A stretch of 64,000 nucleotides of DNA from CAZYVU01 sp964651435 (lineage in GTDB: Bacteria; Desulfobacterota; Syntrophorhabdia; Syntrophorhabdales; CAYQXL01), in NCBI GenBank assembly GCA_964651435.1, contig CAZYVU010000014.1, positions 1 through 64,000 on the forward strand, in the 5' to 3' direction. Under the pieces are notes generated by a model. That model worked only from the letters and a program-made list of their open reading frames with translations, was not told where the DNA came from and did no database searches. Shown here in pieces: positions 1 to 9,400 of the stretch. Numbering within the stretch: position 1 is the stretch's first letter; every line of letters begins with the position of its first letter. Both the position numbers and the translations under genes were made by a program.

Positions 1-186
1 GTCATCCTCATGCCGAAGGATGAGCCGTGGAAAGCTTTCGTGAGCAGCCTTGACCGTTTCACGCCGGACTTCATGTCCGAGCGGGTGCAGTCCCCCATGG
101 ACAAACGGGAGGAGTTTAGATGCGCGTCATGCTTGACACCGACATCTGCACCTACCTCGTCAAGAAGAAGCCTCCTCAGGTATTGA
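1..186 (+). CDS. vapB: VapB-type antitoxin, C-terminal part (start outside window)
   Basis: Frame 1 is open from the window edge and reads MPKDEPWKAF, SLDRFTPDFM and SERVQSPMDKRE, wording typical of the C-terminal tail of VapB antitoxins that wraps around the VapC toxin. The N-terminal DNA-binding half lies upstream of the window. Family members usually end about where the toxin begins, but here the frame stays open to a TGA at 184-186. The last codons therefore overlap vapC in another frame by about 67 bases, which is longer than usual. The assignment rests on this tail and on the toxin directly downstream. VapB normally represses its own operon through the missing domain. Confidence 0.7.
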   Translation, partial: VILMPKDEPWKAFVSSLDRFTPDFMSERVQSPMDKREEFRCASCLTPTSAPTSSRRSLLRY

Positions 187-518
187 AGCGTTTCATGGAT
201 TTTGCCGTGTGCGACATCGATATATCATCGATCACCTTATCGGAGCTCGAGTACGGCGTGAAAAAAAGCGCCCATCCTGACAAAAACAGAAAAGCGCTGA
301 TAGGGTTTGTTTCACCCCTGTACATTGCTTCCTACGACGACCTCGCGGCATCCCACTACGGAGCAATCAGAGCATACCTTGAGCGCGCGGGCCGTTCCAT
401 CGGGGCCATGGACCTCCTCATCGCGGCCCACGCCAGGAGTCTATCCGTGCCTCTGGTGACGAACATCAGGAGAGAGTTTCAGAGGATCGAAGGGCTGGTC
501 GTCGAAAACTGGCTGTAG
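120..518 (+). CDS. vapC: VapC-type PIN-domain toxin ribonuclease
   Basis: A 132-residue single PIN domain, the usual size for VapC. The PIN acidic residues are visible: D6 in MLDTDI, E42 in LSELEYG and D98 in GAMDLLIAAHA, with the family-typical end VTNIRREF...GLVVENW. VapC proteins are Mg2+-dependent endoribonucleases, commonly cutting tRNA, and are neutralised by VapB. A GGGAGGAG ribosome site lies just before the ATG at 120; the ATG at 129 would also give a typical start. It overlaps the end of the antitoxin gene, so the pair is one operon. The classical TNN motif reads TNI here; I see no other sign of decay. Confidence 0.9.
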   Translation: MRVMLDTDICTYLVKKKPPQVLKRFMDFAVCDIDISSITLSELEYGVKKSAHPDKNRKALIGFVSPLYIASYDDLAASHYGAIRAYLERAGRSIGAMDLLIAAHARSLSVPLVTNIRREFQRIEGLVVENWL

Positions 519-710
519 TCAGGGGGCCCGTCAAGGCGAACTGCATGAGCAAAATGAAGGCCTCTCTCAATTCTGCTCGCAAATCTACCGCCTCTCTGAG
601 GGCTGCGAGAGATAACGTCTCTGTCTTCCGGCTTTTTCGGTTTCGCGATCCGAGTTCCGCGCTATTTCCCTTCCCCGTTTCTCCCCCTCTCCGTATCCCC
701 GTTTCTCACA

Positions 711-1619
711 TCACGGTGGGCATTTGGCGCAGATGGAGCGGAACTGGGTGGTGCTGAGGTAGCGGTCGCCCCGGTCGGGTAGGATAACAACGATGGCCCC
801 CTCGTCGATCGTTGCGGCGATCTTCAGGGCAGCCGAGACGGCAGCGCCCGCAGACGTTCCGACGAAAAGCCCTTCTCTGATCGCGAGAAGGCGCGTTGTC
901 TCAAAGGCCTCGCCGTCTTCAACCATATACTTCTCATCCAACTCTTCCGGCTTGTAGATGGCCGGAACCATAGACTCGGTCATATTCTTGAGGCCCTGGA
1001 TCGTGTGGCCCATGACGGGCTCAACACCCACAACCTTTACTGACGGCTTCACTGATTTCAGGTACCGGCCCGTCCCCATGAGCGTGCCCGTCGTGCCCAT
1101 GCCGGCGACAAAATGCGTCACCTCTCCGTTGGTTTGGCGGTAAATCTCCGGCCCCGTCGTCTCCACATGGGCAAGCCAGTTGTCCGGGTTCTCGTACTGG
1201 TTGGGCATAAAGTACTTGTCGGGAAACTGCTCCAAGAGCTGGTGAGCCCGGCGGATGGCGCCGTCGATATTCTCCTTTGCCGGCGTCAGGAAGACTTGAG
1301 AGCCGAGGCCCTCAAGGATGAGGCGCCGCTCGCTGCTCACGCACTCGGGCATGCAGAGGTCTACTTGGTAGCCCTTCGCCGCGCCGATCATGGCGATGGC
1401 TATGCCCGTGTTGCCGCTCGTGGGTTCCAAAATGATCTTGTCCTTCGTCAGCGCTCCCCGCTCCTCTGCCTTTTGAATCATGTAGAGTGCAGGACGGTCT
1501 TTTACCGAACCGCCCGGGTTGCACCCCTCCAGCTTGCAGAGCACCTTCGCCGCCGGGTTGGGGTTGATGTTCATCAGCTCTACGAGGGGCGTGTTGCCGA
1601 TGGCTTCAAGGACATTCAT
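711..1619 (-). CDS. cysM: Cysteine synthase (O-acetylserine sulfhydrylase, CysM/CysK family)
   Basis: A 302-residue PLP-dependent beta-family enzyme that makes cysteine from O-acetylserine and sulfide or thiosulfate. The N-terminus IGNTPLVEL, the PLP lysine K40 in NPGGSVKDRPA, the substrate loop PTSGNTGIAIA, the phosphate-binding loop GMGTTGT and the C-terminal LPDRGDRYLST are all present. The short length and the KDRPALYMI context look closer to CysM than to CysK, but the two are hard to separate by eye. The C-terminus carries an unusual CAKCPP tail with two cysteines. The start has a GGAGGT ribosome site. No cysE or other sulfur gene is adjacent, so it is probably transcribed alone. Confidence 0.93.
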   Translation of the reverse strand: MNVLEAIGNTPLVELMNINPNPAAKVLCKLEGCNPGGSVKDRPALYMIQKAEERGALTKDKIILEPTSGNTGIAIAMIGAAKGYQVDLCMPECVSSERRLILEGLGSQVFLTPAKENIDGAIRRAHQLLEQFPDKYFMPNQYENPDNWLAHVETTGPEIYRQTNGEVTHFVAGMGTTGTLMGTGRYLKSVKPSVKVVGVEPVMGHTIQGLKNMTESMVPAIYKPEELDEKYMVEDGEAFETTRLLAIREGLFVGTSAGAAVSAALKIAATIDEGAIVVILPDRGDRYLSTTQFRSICAKCPP

Positions 1620-1709
1620 TCAGGAGACCTCCATAAATAAGGATTAAATCTGGTGCGGACAAAAGATTACCAGAATAGAAACCTCAAAACAAGGCGAGGA
1701 ATCCGTCTG

Positions 1710-2762
1710 TCAACCAAGGGCCTCCGCTATGGCCTTTCCAACCATCTCCGTCGATGCCGTGCCGCCGAGGTCGGGCGTCTTCACCCCTTTGTCTCCGATT
1801 ACCGTTTCAATGGCCGCCTCAACGGTCCGGGCCGCCTCGGCATGGCCCAGGTGCTCGAGCATCATGGCGCCGGACCAGATCTGGCCTATGGGATTGGCAA
1901 TCCCCTTCCCCATAATGTCCGGCGCAGAGCCGTGGACGGGCTCGAACATGGACGGGAACCGGCGCTCAGGATTGATGTTACCTGACGGCGCGATACCCAG
2001 GCTCCCGGCAACAGCGGGCCCCAGGTCGGAGAGGATATCGCCGAAAAGGTTGCTCGCCACGATGACGTCAAAACGCTCCGGCCGCAGGACCAAGGACGCC
2101 GCAAGGCCGTCGACATGGTACTGGTCTGCCTTTACGCCGGGAAATTTCCGAGACACCTCCTTAAATATCCTGTCCCAGTAAGGCATAGTGTACACGATGC
2201 CGTTCGATTTCGTTGCCGATGTTAGGTGACCCTTGCGCCGTTGAGCAAGGCCGAATGCAAAGCGCATGATCTGCTCCACGCCCTTCCGGGTAAAGACGGA
2301 TGTCTGCATCACCATCTCCTGGTCCGTTCCCTCGTACATGGTGCCTCCGATGTTGGAATATTCGCCCTCATTGTTTTCCCGTACAACGCAGAAGTCGATG
2401 TCCTCGGGGCCCTTGTCCCGCAAGGGGCCGGCAACCCCTTTCAGGAGCCTAACGGGGCGCAGGTTCACATACTGGCGGAAGGACCTCCGGATGGGGATGA
2501 GCAGGCCCCACAGCGATACGTGGTCGGGAACATCGGGTGCGCCGACAGCCCCCAGGTAAATAGCCTCATAGCTCTTGAGGATATCAAGGCCGTCCTTCGG
2601 CATCATCTCACCGTGGGCCAGATAGTACTCGCATCCCCAGGGAAAGAAGCCCCAGTGAAACTGTATGCCGAACCGCCTCCCCGCCGCCTCCAGCACCCTG
2701 ATGCCTTCGGGCACAACCTCCTTGCCTATGCCGTCTCCGGCTATGACCGCAATCCGGTGCAT
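1710..2762 (-). CDS. Tartrate/D-malate-type dehydrogenase (isocitrate/isopropylmalate dehydrogenase family)
   Basis: A 350-residue NAD-dependent beta-decarboxylating dehydrogenase. It begins IAVIAGDGIGKEVV, carries the substrate arginines in LIPIRRSFRQYVNLRP, the metal aspartates in SNLFGDILSDLGP and the C-terminal EPVHGSAPDIMGKGIANP signature. The stretch WGCEYYLAHGEMMP matches the tartrate dehydrogenase/D-malate dehydrogenase branch (TtuC, DmlA) better than LeuB, and no leuCD genes are nearby, so a D-malate- or tartrate-type activity is more likely than leucine synthesis. I place the start at 2762, where GGAGG precedes the ATG; an ATG at 2801 would add 13 residues without a ribosome site. 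Exact substrate specificity cannot be read from sequence. Confidence 0.87.
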   Translation of the reverse strand: MHRIAVIAGDGIGKEVVPEGIRVLEAAGRRFGIQFHWGFFPWGCEYYLAHGEMMPKDGLDILKSYEAIYLGAVGAPDVPDHVSLWGLLIPIRRSFRQYVNLRPVRLLKGVAGPLRDKGPEDIDFCVVRENNEGEYSNIGGTMYEGTDQEMVMQTSVFTRKGVEQIMRFAFGLAQRRKGHLTSATKSNGIVYTMPYWDRIFKEVSRKFPGVKADQYHVDGLAASLVLRPERFDVIVASNLFGDILSDLGPAVAGSLGIAPSGNINPERRFPSMFEPVHGSAPDIMGKGIANPIGQIWSGAMMLEHLGHAEAARTVEAAIETVIGDKGVKTPDLGGTASTEMVGKAIAEALG

Positions 2763-2861
2763 TGTTTTCCTCCCTCTTTCATCAATCTTTTGCCAACCCA
2801 TTTATCTTACATTATACTTGAAGGTGTCACAATCGATGGATCACTCTGGAGGTTATCGCAG

Positions 2862-4061
2862 ATGCTGAGCCGTGACAAAATCACAAAATATGCCGAGGTG
2901 CTTTTGTGGGCCCTCAAGCTGGCCAGAAAAGAGAGGTTTAAGAAAAAGGATATTATCCTCATCCAGTACGATCTGCCGGCCCTCAAGTTGGCCGAAGAGA
3001 TTTACGGAAGAGTCCTCGACTTGGGAATGAACCCCGTTCCTAGGGCGATTTCGAGCCATACGATGGAGCGGACCTTTTACGAAAAGGGCAATCCGCAACA
3101 GATTACGTTTATTCCTCCCGGCGACAGGGAGCTCTTCGAGAAGATCAACGGCCGCATCTTTCTGCGGGCGCCCGAATCGCTGACGCACCTGCAGAACGTC
3201 GATTCGGGCAAGATAGGAAAGATGCTCGTCTCGCGCAAGCCCCTTCGGACCATCTTGGACAAACGGGAGGATGAGGGGGACTACAGTTGGACGCTGTGCC
3301 TCTACCCAACAGCGGAGCTGGCGCAGCAGGCAAGGGCTACTGCGGAGGATTACACGGGCCAGGTGATCAAGGCCTGCTACCTCGACTTCGACGACCCTGT
3401 CGGGAAGTGGCAGGAGATTTACGGCCAAGCCGCACATATCAAGAAAAGGCTCAACAGCCTCAAGATACACACCCTCCACATCGAGTCGCCCTCCTTTGAC
3501 CTTCGCGTTACGCCGGGCGACCGGAGAAAATGGGTCGGCATTTCGGGCCACAACATTCCCAGCTTCGAGATCTTTCTGTCCCCCGACTGGCGGGGCACCG
3601 AGGGATCCTACTATGCCAACCTGCCCTCATACAGGACGGGTAATTATGTTGAGGAGGTCCGGCTCACCTTTGAAAAAGGCCGGGTCGTCGGCGTGGAGGC
3701 CGGCAAGGCCCGGGAGTTCGTGGCAAAACAGCTTGCCATGGATGCCGGTGCTTCCCGCGTGGGCGAATTCTCCCTGACCGACAGGCGCTTCTCGCGCATA
3801 GACCGTTTCATGGCCGACACCCTTTTCGACGAGAACTTCGGCGGCCCCTCCGGCAACTGCCACCTCGCCGTGGGCTCCTCCTACTCGGGCACTTACAGCG
3901 GCAACCCCGCAGAACTGACGAAAGAGGCAAAAAGAAAGCTGGGCTTCAACGACTCTGCGCTGCACTGGGACCTCGTTAACACGGAGGACAAGACGGTAAC
4001 GGCCCATCTCGAAGACGGCAAGCGCATGACCATTTACCAAAAGGGGATCTTCACTCTGTGA
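2862..4061 (+). CDS. M29-family metallo-aminopeptidase (leucyl aminopeptidase, AmpS/AmpT type)
   Basis: A 399-residue cytoplasmic exopeptidase of the M29 family, which removes N-terminal residues using a two-metal centre. Family marks in order are GHNIPSFEIFLSPD, with a metal-ligand glutamate, GEFSLTDRRFSRI, the histidine in SGNCHLAVGSSY and the late ALHWDLVN. The length is normal. The frame stays open upstream across the divergent dehydrogenase gene, but the family start and a GGAGG site before the ATG at 2862 fix the beginning here. It is divergent from the dehydrogenase gene, with about 100 bases between the two starts for promoters. Confidence 0.9.
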   Translation: MLSRDKITKYAEVLLWALKLARKERFKKKDIILIQYDLPALKLAEEIYGRVLDLGMNPVPRAISSHTMERTFYEKGNPQQITFIPPGDRELFEKINGRIFLRAPESLTHLQNVDSGKIGKMLVSRKPLRTILDKREDEGDYSWTLCLYPTAELAQQARATAEDYTGQVIKACYLDFDDPVGKWQEIYGQAAHIKKRLNSLKIHTLHIESPSFDLRVTPGDRRKWVGISGHNIPSFEIFLSPDWRGTEGSYYANLPSYRTGNYVEEVRLTFEKGRVVGVEAGKAREFVAKQLAMDAGASRVGEFSLTDRRFSRIDRFMADTLFDENFGGPSGNCHLAVGSSYSGTYSGNPAELTKEAKRKLGFNDSALHWDLVNTEDKTVTAHLEDGKRMTIYQKGIFTL

Positions 4062-4208
4062 CCGGGCGGCAAGGGGCGAACAGCGTTGCCGGGGCAATGT
4101 CTTTCCGGCATGGCAAAGAGCCCGCCCCCGTCCCTTGCGGCATTAGGACGAGGCAAACTTGATATCCATATGGTATATAAGTGGCAAAATATTGACTGAG
4201 GTGAGGAA

Positions 4209-5078
4209 ATGAATGATCGACTGACGGGAAGGACTGTATTGTTTTTTGTAGCGGCCCTCGCATGCGCCTTTTTTCTGTCCTTTGGCGCAGCCACCGTGCA
4301 GGCCCAACCATCGAAGGCCCAGGTAACGAAAATGTGGGAAGACCAGCATAACGTCAAAGGCCGGGTGCTGGAGCTGAAGCCCATGGGCGGAGAGCGCACC
4401 ACCAACGAATTACACGGGAAAAAATATATTACACCGGTAGGCACCTGCTGGGACTACAACATAGTGGAGCTCCAGAAGTGCGGCTGCCGGCTCTTCGAGC
4501 GGTCGAGCGCCTGCTGCCGAAAGGGATCGACGACGGACTGCGAGCTTCGCATAGGCAATTCCAAGCTCATCGACTGCGCAAAGTATGGAAAACCGAAGTT
4601 TGGCCTGGCCGGCGACCAGGAGCCGGAAGAGTGCAGGGCGAGCCGACAGGCATCAGAGTGCTGGAACAGAAAGGACCTTGTCTTCGGCGAGGGGGCCGTC
4701 ATCGGTCCTTGCATGCAAAGCCCCCGGTTTGTCTGCCCCAAAGGCTGGGACACACAGCAGGATTATCATAACCGCAAATGCGGCCCCACTCCCGAAGATT
4801 GCGGGTGCACTATCGTGGAGGAGTGCTCGAAACCGGAACTGCTCAAGTGTTATAGCGACTGGAAGGCTAACAAGGCTGCCGTTGACTGCTACTGGAACCC
4901 GGTCTACAAGAGCCCCTATGAGCGCGAAAAATGCTATAAGGCCCTTTCGGGAGAAGGCGTGAAAGAGGCGGTGAAGGATGCATCTTCCGGGCAGGTTCCA
5001 TCTGTACCGAGTGCGCCAAACCCGCAAGCGGTGAACCCGGGAGCGGTAGTCGACGGCCTGAAGAAGCTTTTTAAGTAA
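4209..5078 (+). CDS. Cysteine-rich secreted protein of unknown function
   Basis: I do not recognise a family. A 289-residue protein begins with a clear signal peptide (hydrophobic core FFVAALACAFFLSF, likely cleavage after VQAQ or AQA near residue 32). The mature part holds 18 cysteines, including two CGC motifs and an adjacent CC pair, and no CxxCH heme motif, so disulfides or metal binding are more likely than heme. The last ~40 residues are rich in Pro, Ala and Val, like a flexible tail. A GAGGTGAGG site precedes the start. It lies 114 bases before the RND efflux genes on the same strand and might share their transcript. The even cysteine number suggests a stable periplasmic or surface protein. 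Confidence 0.75.
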   Translation: MNDRLTGRTVLFFVAALACAFFLSFGAATVQAQPSKAQVTKMWEDQHNVKGRVLELKPMGGERTTNELHGKKYITPVGTCWDYNIVELQKCGCRLFERSSACCRKGSTTDCELRIGNSKLIDCAKYGKPKFGLAGDQEPEECRASRQASECWNRKDLVFGEGAVIGPCMQSPRFVCPKGWDTQQDYHNRKCGPTPEDCGCTIVEECSKPELLKCYSDWKANKAAVDCYWNPVYKSPYEREKCYKALSGEGVKEAVKDASSGQVPSVPSAPNPQAVNPGAVVDGLKKLFK

Positions 5079-5192
5079 CCCCCCTGCTTCTTTGGGTGAC
5101 GGCCCGGAGCTCGACGTCTCTCCAGCCCGCCGCGGAACCACGATGCCGACGGGCGCGATGCGTTCGTCAACGGTAACGAGGAGTGCAAAGCT

Positions 5193-6470
5193 ATGGATGA
5201 AAAGACAGATCGGCGCATGTGTGCCCGGCCCGCTTCAATGCCTATTCTCGCCATCTGTACTGCCATGGTGGCCCTCTCCCTTCTCGCCGGGTGCAACGAG
5301 AGGAAAAAAGCCGCCATGGCCCCCACAGCCGTAGAGGTTACGGCCGTTACGGCAAGCCCCAGAGATACATCCGTGACACTTGAATTTGTGGGACAGACTG
5401 AAAGTTCCCGCCTCGTCGAGATTCGTGCCCGCGTTAACGGTTTTCTTGACAAACGGCTTTACGAGGAAGGATCGGTAGTCAAAGCAGGTCAGCCCATGTT
5501 CCAGATGGAGCGGCCTCCTTTCGAGGCCGCATTGCAGGAGGCTAAGGGGGAGCTTGCCGTCCAGGAGGCCCGGCTGAGCCAGGCAAGGACTAACCTTGCC
5601 CGGATACGGCCCCTGGCACCCCAAAACGCCATCAGCAAAAAGGACCTCGACGATGCCATCAGCAACGAACAGGCGGCACAGGCGGCCGTTCTCGCTGCCG
5701 AAGGCAAGGTGCGACAGGCGGAACTCAATCTCAGCTACACAACCATCAAATCGCCGGTCACGGGCCTCTCGAGCAGGGCAAAAAGGCATGAAGGGAGCTA
5801 CGTCTCGGCCGGCACCGAGAGCCTGCTTACCTACGTCGCCCAGCTCGATCCCATCTGGGTCAACTTCAGCATCTCGGAAAACGAGGCCCTAAAGCGCCGC
5901 GAACAGGAGGCACGGGGGCTTCTCAAGCTCCCCAGGGAGAGCGATTTTGCCGTTGAGGTGGTCCTTGCCGACGGTTCCATCTTTCCCCAGCGGGGCCGGC
6001 TTGGCTTCACGGAACCATCTTTCAGCAGCGAAACGGGTACGTATCTTGTTCGGGCCGTCGTTGCCAATCCGGCCGGGGTACTGAGGCCCGGCCAGTTCGT
6101 GCGGGTCCACCTGAAGGGCGCCATACGCCCCAACGCCATTCTCGTGCCGCAGCGCGCCGTCATGCAGGGGGCAAAGGGCCATTTCCTGTGGGTAATCAAC
6201 AAAGATGATAAGGCGGAGTTCAGGGCCGTTGAGGTGGGAGACTGGTATGGGGACGAGTGGTTCATCAGCCGGGGGCTCAACGGAGGAGAACGGGTGGCCG
6301 TCGATGGGGCCATCAAGGTGGCTGCAGGCGTACCGGTAAAGGTCGTCGAGGCCGCCGGGCAGACACCGGCGAAGGCTTCCCCGACAGGACCAACAGCGGC
6401 AAAATCTGGAGAGTCGAAGGCGGGTGCAACGAAAACACCGGTTCAAGATAAGGAGAGGGGCGGCCGGTGA
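5193..6470 (+). CDS. RND efflux membrane-fusion lipoprotein (AcrA/MexA type)
   Basis: A 425-residue periplasmic adaptor linking an inner-membrane RND pump to an outer-membrane channel. The N-terminus has a hydrophobic stretch ending in the lipobox LLAGC (Cys about residue 34). It is followed by the lipoyl half-motifs (RVNGFLDKRLYEEGSVVKAG and TTIKSPVTGLSS), a helical hairpin of Ala/Gln-rich heptads between them, and the beta-barrel region. The C-terminal tail is rich in Pro, Ala, Thr and Lys. GAGGAG lies before the ATG. Its stop overlaps the start of the pump gene, so the two are translationally coupled. No TolC/OprM gene follows, so the channel must be encoded elsewhere. Confidence 0.94.
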   Translation: MDEKTDRRMCARPASMPILAICTAMVALSLLAGCNERKKAAMAPTAVEVTAVTASPRDTSVTLEFVGQTESSRLVEIRARVNGFLDKRLYEEGSVVKAGQPMFQMERPPFEAALQEAKGELAVQEARLSQARTNLARIRPLAPQNAISKKDLDDAISNEQAAQAAVLAAEGKVRQAELNLSYTTIKSPVTGLSSRAKRHEGSYVSAGTESLLTYVAQLDPIWVNFSISENEALKRREQEARGLLKLPRESDFAVEVVLADGSIFPQRGRLGFTEPSFSSETGTYLVRAVVANPAGVLRPGQFVRVHLKGAIRPNAILVPQRAVMQGAKGHFLWVINKDDKAEFRAVEVGDWYGDEWFISRGLNGGERVAVDGAIKVAAGVPVKVVEAAGQTPAKASPTGPTAAKSGESKAGATKTPVQDKERGGR

Positions 6471-9400
6471 TCTCCCGGTTCTTCATTGATCGGCCCGTCT
6501 TCGCAGCCGTCATCTCCATCGTCATCGTCATCGCCGGCCTCGTTGCCATGTTTCATCTGCCCATCGACCGCTACCCCGACATTATGCCGCCCCAGATCCA
6601 GGTGACCGCCACCTATCCCGGGGCAAACGCCGATGTGGTGTCCCAGAACGTTGCCGCCCCCATCGAACTGCAGGTCAACGGGGCCGACAACATGCTCTAT
6701 ATGTCTTCGACCAACTCTGCCACGGGAGACATGCGCCTGAGCGTCTTTTTCGAAATCGGCACAAACCCGGCGCTCGCCCAGGTGGATGTGCAAAACCGCG
6801 TCAACCTCGCCCTTCCGACGCTGCCCGAGGTTGTGCAGCGCCAGGGCGTCAAGGTGGAAAAGCGGTCCATGACCTTTCTCATGCTCATTGCCATCTACTC
6901 GCCCGACGGCCGGTATGACAGCACCTTTATCGATAACTACGCAAACCTTTACGTGCTCGATGCCATTAAGCGCATTCCCGGCGCAAACCAGACGGGCACG
7001 CTGGGTATTCCCGACTATGCCATGCGCATCTGGCTCAAGCCCGACCGCATGGCCCAGCTCGGCATCACGGCAAGCGACGTGGCCCGGGCAGTTGCGGAGC
7101 AGAACCAGCAGTTTGCCGCCGGCCGCGTGGGCCAGCCGCCGACGGAAAGCCTCGTGCAGCAGACCTTCCCGGTCGTTACGAAGGGTAGGCTGACAACCCC
7201 GGGGGAGTTTGAAGATATCATTCTGAGGGCAACCGGTGACGCCGCCGCCCTTGTGCGCCTGAAAGACGTGGCAAGGGCCGAGCTCGGCTCCAAAGACTAC
7301 TCCGTGCGCAGCAAGATCAACGGAAAGACGTCCCGGGTTGTGGCCGTCTTCCAGCAGCCCGGCTCTAATGCCCTGGAGGTCTCGGACCTGGTGCACAAAG
7401 CGATGGTTGAGCTTAAGAAGACCTTTCCCGAGGGTCTCGACTACGTCGTCGCCCTGGACACGACAAAGTTTATCCGGTCGTCGATCCGCGAGGTAGTCTT
7501 GACGCTCTTCGAGGCCCTTGTCCTGGTCGTCCTCGTCGTCTTCCTCTTTCTCGGGAGCTTCAGGGCGACCCTCATCCCCATCCTGGCCGTTCCCGTCTCC
7601 ATCATCGGCACCTTCCTGGGAATGATGGCCTTCGGCTTCACCATCAACATGCTCACGCTTTTCGGCCTCGTTCTAGCTATCGGCATCGTCGTCGACGACG
7701 CCATCGTGGTTATCGAAAACGTGGAACGGAACATGACGCGGTACAGGCTGTCGCCGAAAGAGGCGGCGCGGCGTGCCATGGACGAGGTGACGGGGCCCGT
7801 CATCGCCATAGTGCTGGTGCTCGTGGCCGTCTTCGTACCCGTGGCCTTTCTTGGCGGCATGACGGGGCAGCTCTACAAACAGTTTGCCGTCACCATAGCC
7901 GTGTCGGTGACCATCTCCGGCATCGTTGCCCTCACGCTCTCGCCGGCTTTGGCCGCCCTCCTGCTCAGGCCGGGCGAGGAGGAGAGAAAGAAGCGCTTCT
8001 TCCGCTGGTTTGACAAAACCTTCGAAAGGGTGACGGAAGGCTACGCGTCGGGCGTAAGGCTGGCCATCAAACGGGTCGTGGTGGCCCTCGCTGTTTTCGC
8101 CGTCATGCTGCTTCTGGCGGGAGGCCTCTTCAGGGCCGTACCGACGGGCTTCGTCCCGCCCGAGGATCAGGGCTACATCTTCGCCGCCTCGGGGCTTCCG
8201 GACGCGGCGAGCCTGGACAGGACAGAGCGGGTTGCCGAAAGGGTCAGGACGTTTTTCAGGGAAGAGAAGGCCGTGGAGAACATCATGGAAAGCGCCGGGT
8301 TCAGCATCCTCGACCTCCAGTACAAGACGAACGCCGCCACGGCCTTCGTGGCCCTCAAAGACTATGACGAGCGGAAGGGCAAGGACATGCAGGCACCCGC
8401 CGCCACGGCCTCCCTGGCAAGAAAGTTTTCCACCATTAAGGAGGCCGTCGTCTTTCCCATGAACCCACCGTCCATCCCCGGGCTCGGCGCCATCGGAGGC
8501 TTTGAATTCTGGATCCAAAGCCGCGGTGAGGGAGACACGACGAAACTGGAGGCCGTGACGAGGGACTTTATTGCCAAGGCGGGCAAGAGGCCCGAGCTAC
8601 GCTCCCTGACGTCGACGATCCGGGCCGCCTCACAGCAGCTCAAGGTGGACGTGGACCGGGAAAAGGCCGAATCGCTGGGGGTACCGGTGGGCGACGTCTA
8701 CGATGCACTACAGACCGTCTTCGGCTCCCTCTATGTGAGCCAGTTCAACAGGTACAGCCGCCTCTGGCAGGTAATCGTTCAGGCGGAATCGAAATACCGC
8801 ATACGGCCGGACGACGTGGAGCAGATATACGTCCGCTCCAGAAAGGGCAATATGGTGCCCCTCAAGGCGGTAATCATGACAAGCTATGTCACCGGGCCCG
8901 ATCTTGTGCCGCGATTCAACGGCTTTCCCGCAGCAAAGGTCATAGGCGATGCCGCGCCGGGGTATAGCTCCGGGCAGGCTATCGCTGCCATGGAGCAAGT
9001 AGCCAGGCAGGTGTTGCCACACGATTTCGCCTTTGAATGGGCGGGACAGGCCTACCAAGAGAAAAAGAGCGGGGGCGCATCGGCGGCCATATTCGTTTTC
9101 GGCCTCATCATGGTCTTTCTCATACTTGCCGCCCAGTATGAGCGCTGGACGCTGCCTTTCGCCATCCTCATGGCCGTGCCTTTCGCCGTTTTCGGCGCCC
9201 TGCTCTCCATCTGGCTCCGGGGAATCGAAAACGATATCTTCTTCCAGATCGGCCTTCTCACCCTCATCGGCCTTGCCGCGAAAAACGCCATCCTCATCGT
9301 TGAATTCGCCGCCATCAAGAGGCGGGAAGGCCTGCCCATCGTCGAGGCGGCAGTGGAGGCGGCAAAGCTCCGTCTGCGCCCCATCATTATGACATCCCTC

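Noticed and set aside
545..757. 70-codon open frame between vapC and cysM
   Set aside because: Pyrimidine-rich low-complexity sequence, no ribosome site, and overlap with the end of cysM. The 519-710 interval shows no supported gene.
2226..2861. Upstream extension of the M29 aminopeptidase frame
   Set aside because: It runs antisense through the dehydrogenase gene. The family start and a GGAGG site place the true start at 2862.
6443..7396. 317-codon minus-strand open frame
   Set aside because: Antisense to the RND pump gene; composition is typical of a shadow frame (many His, Gly, Asp).
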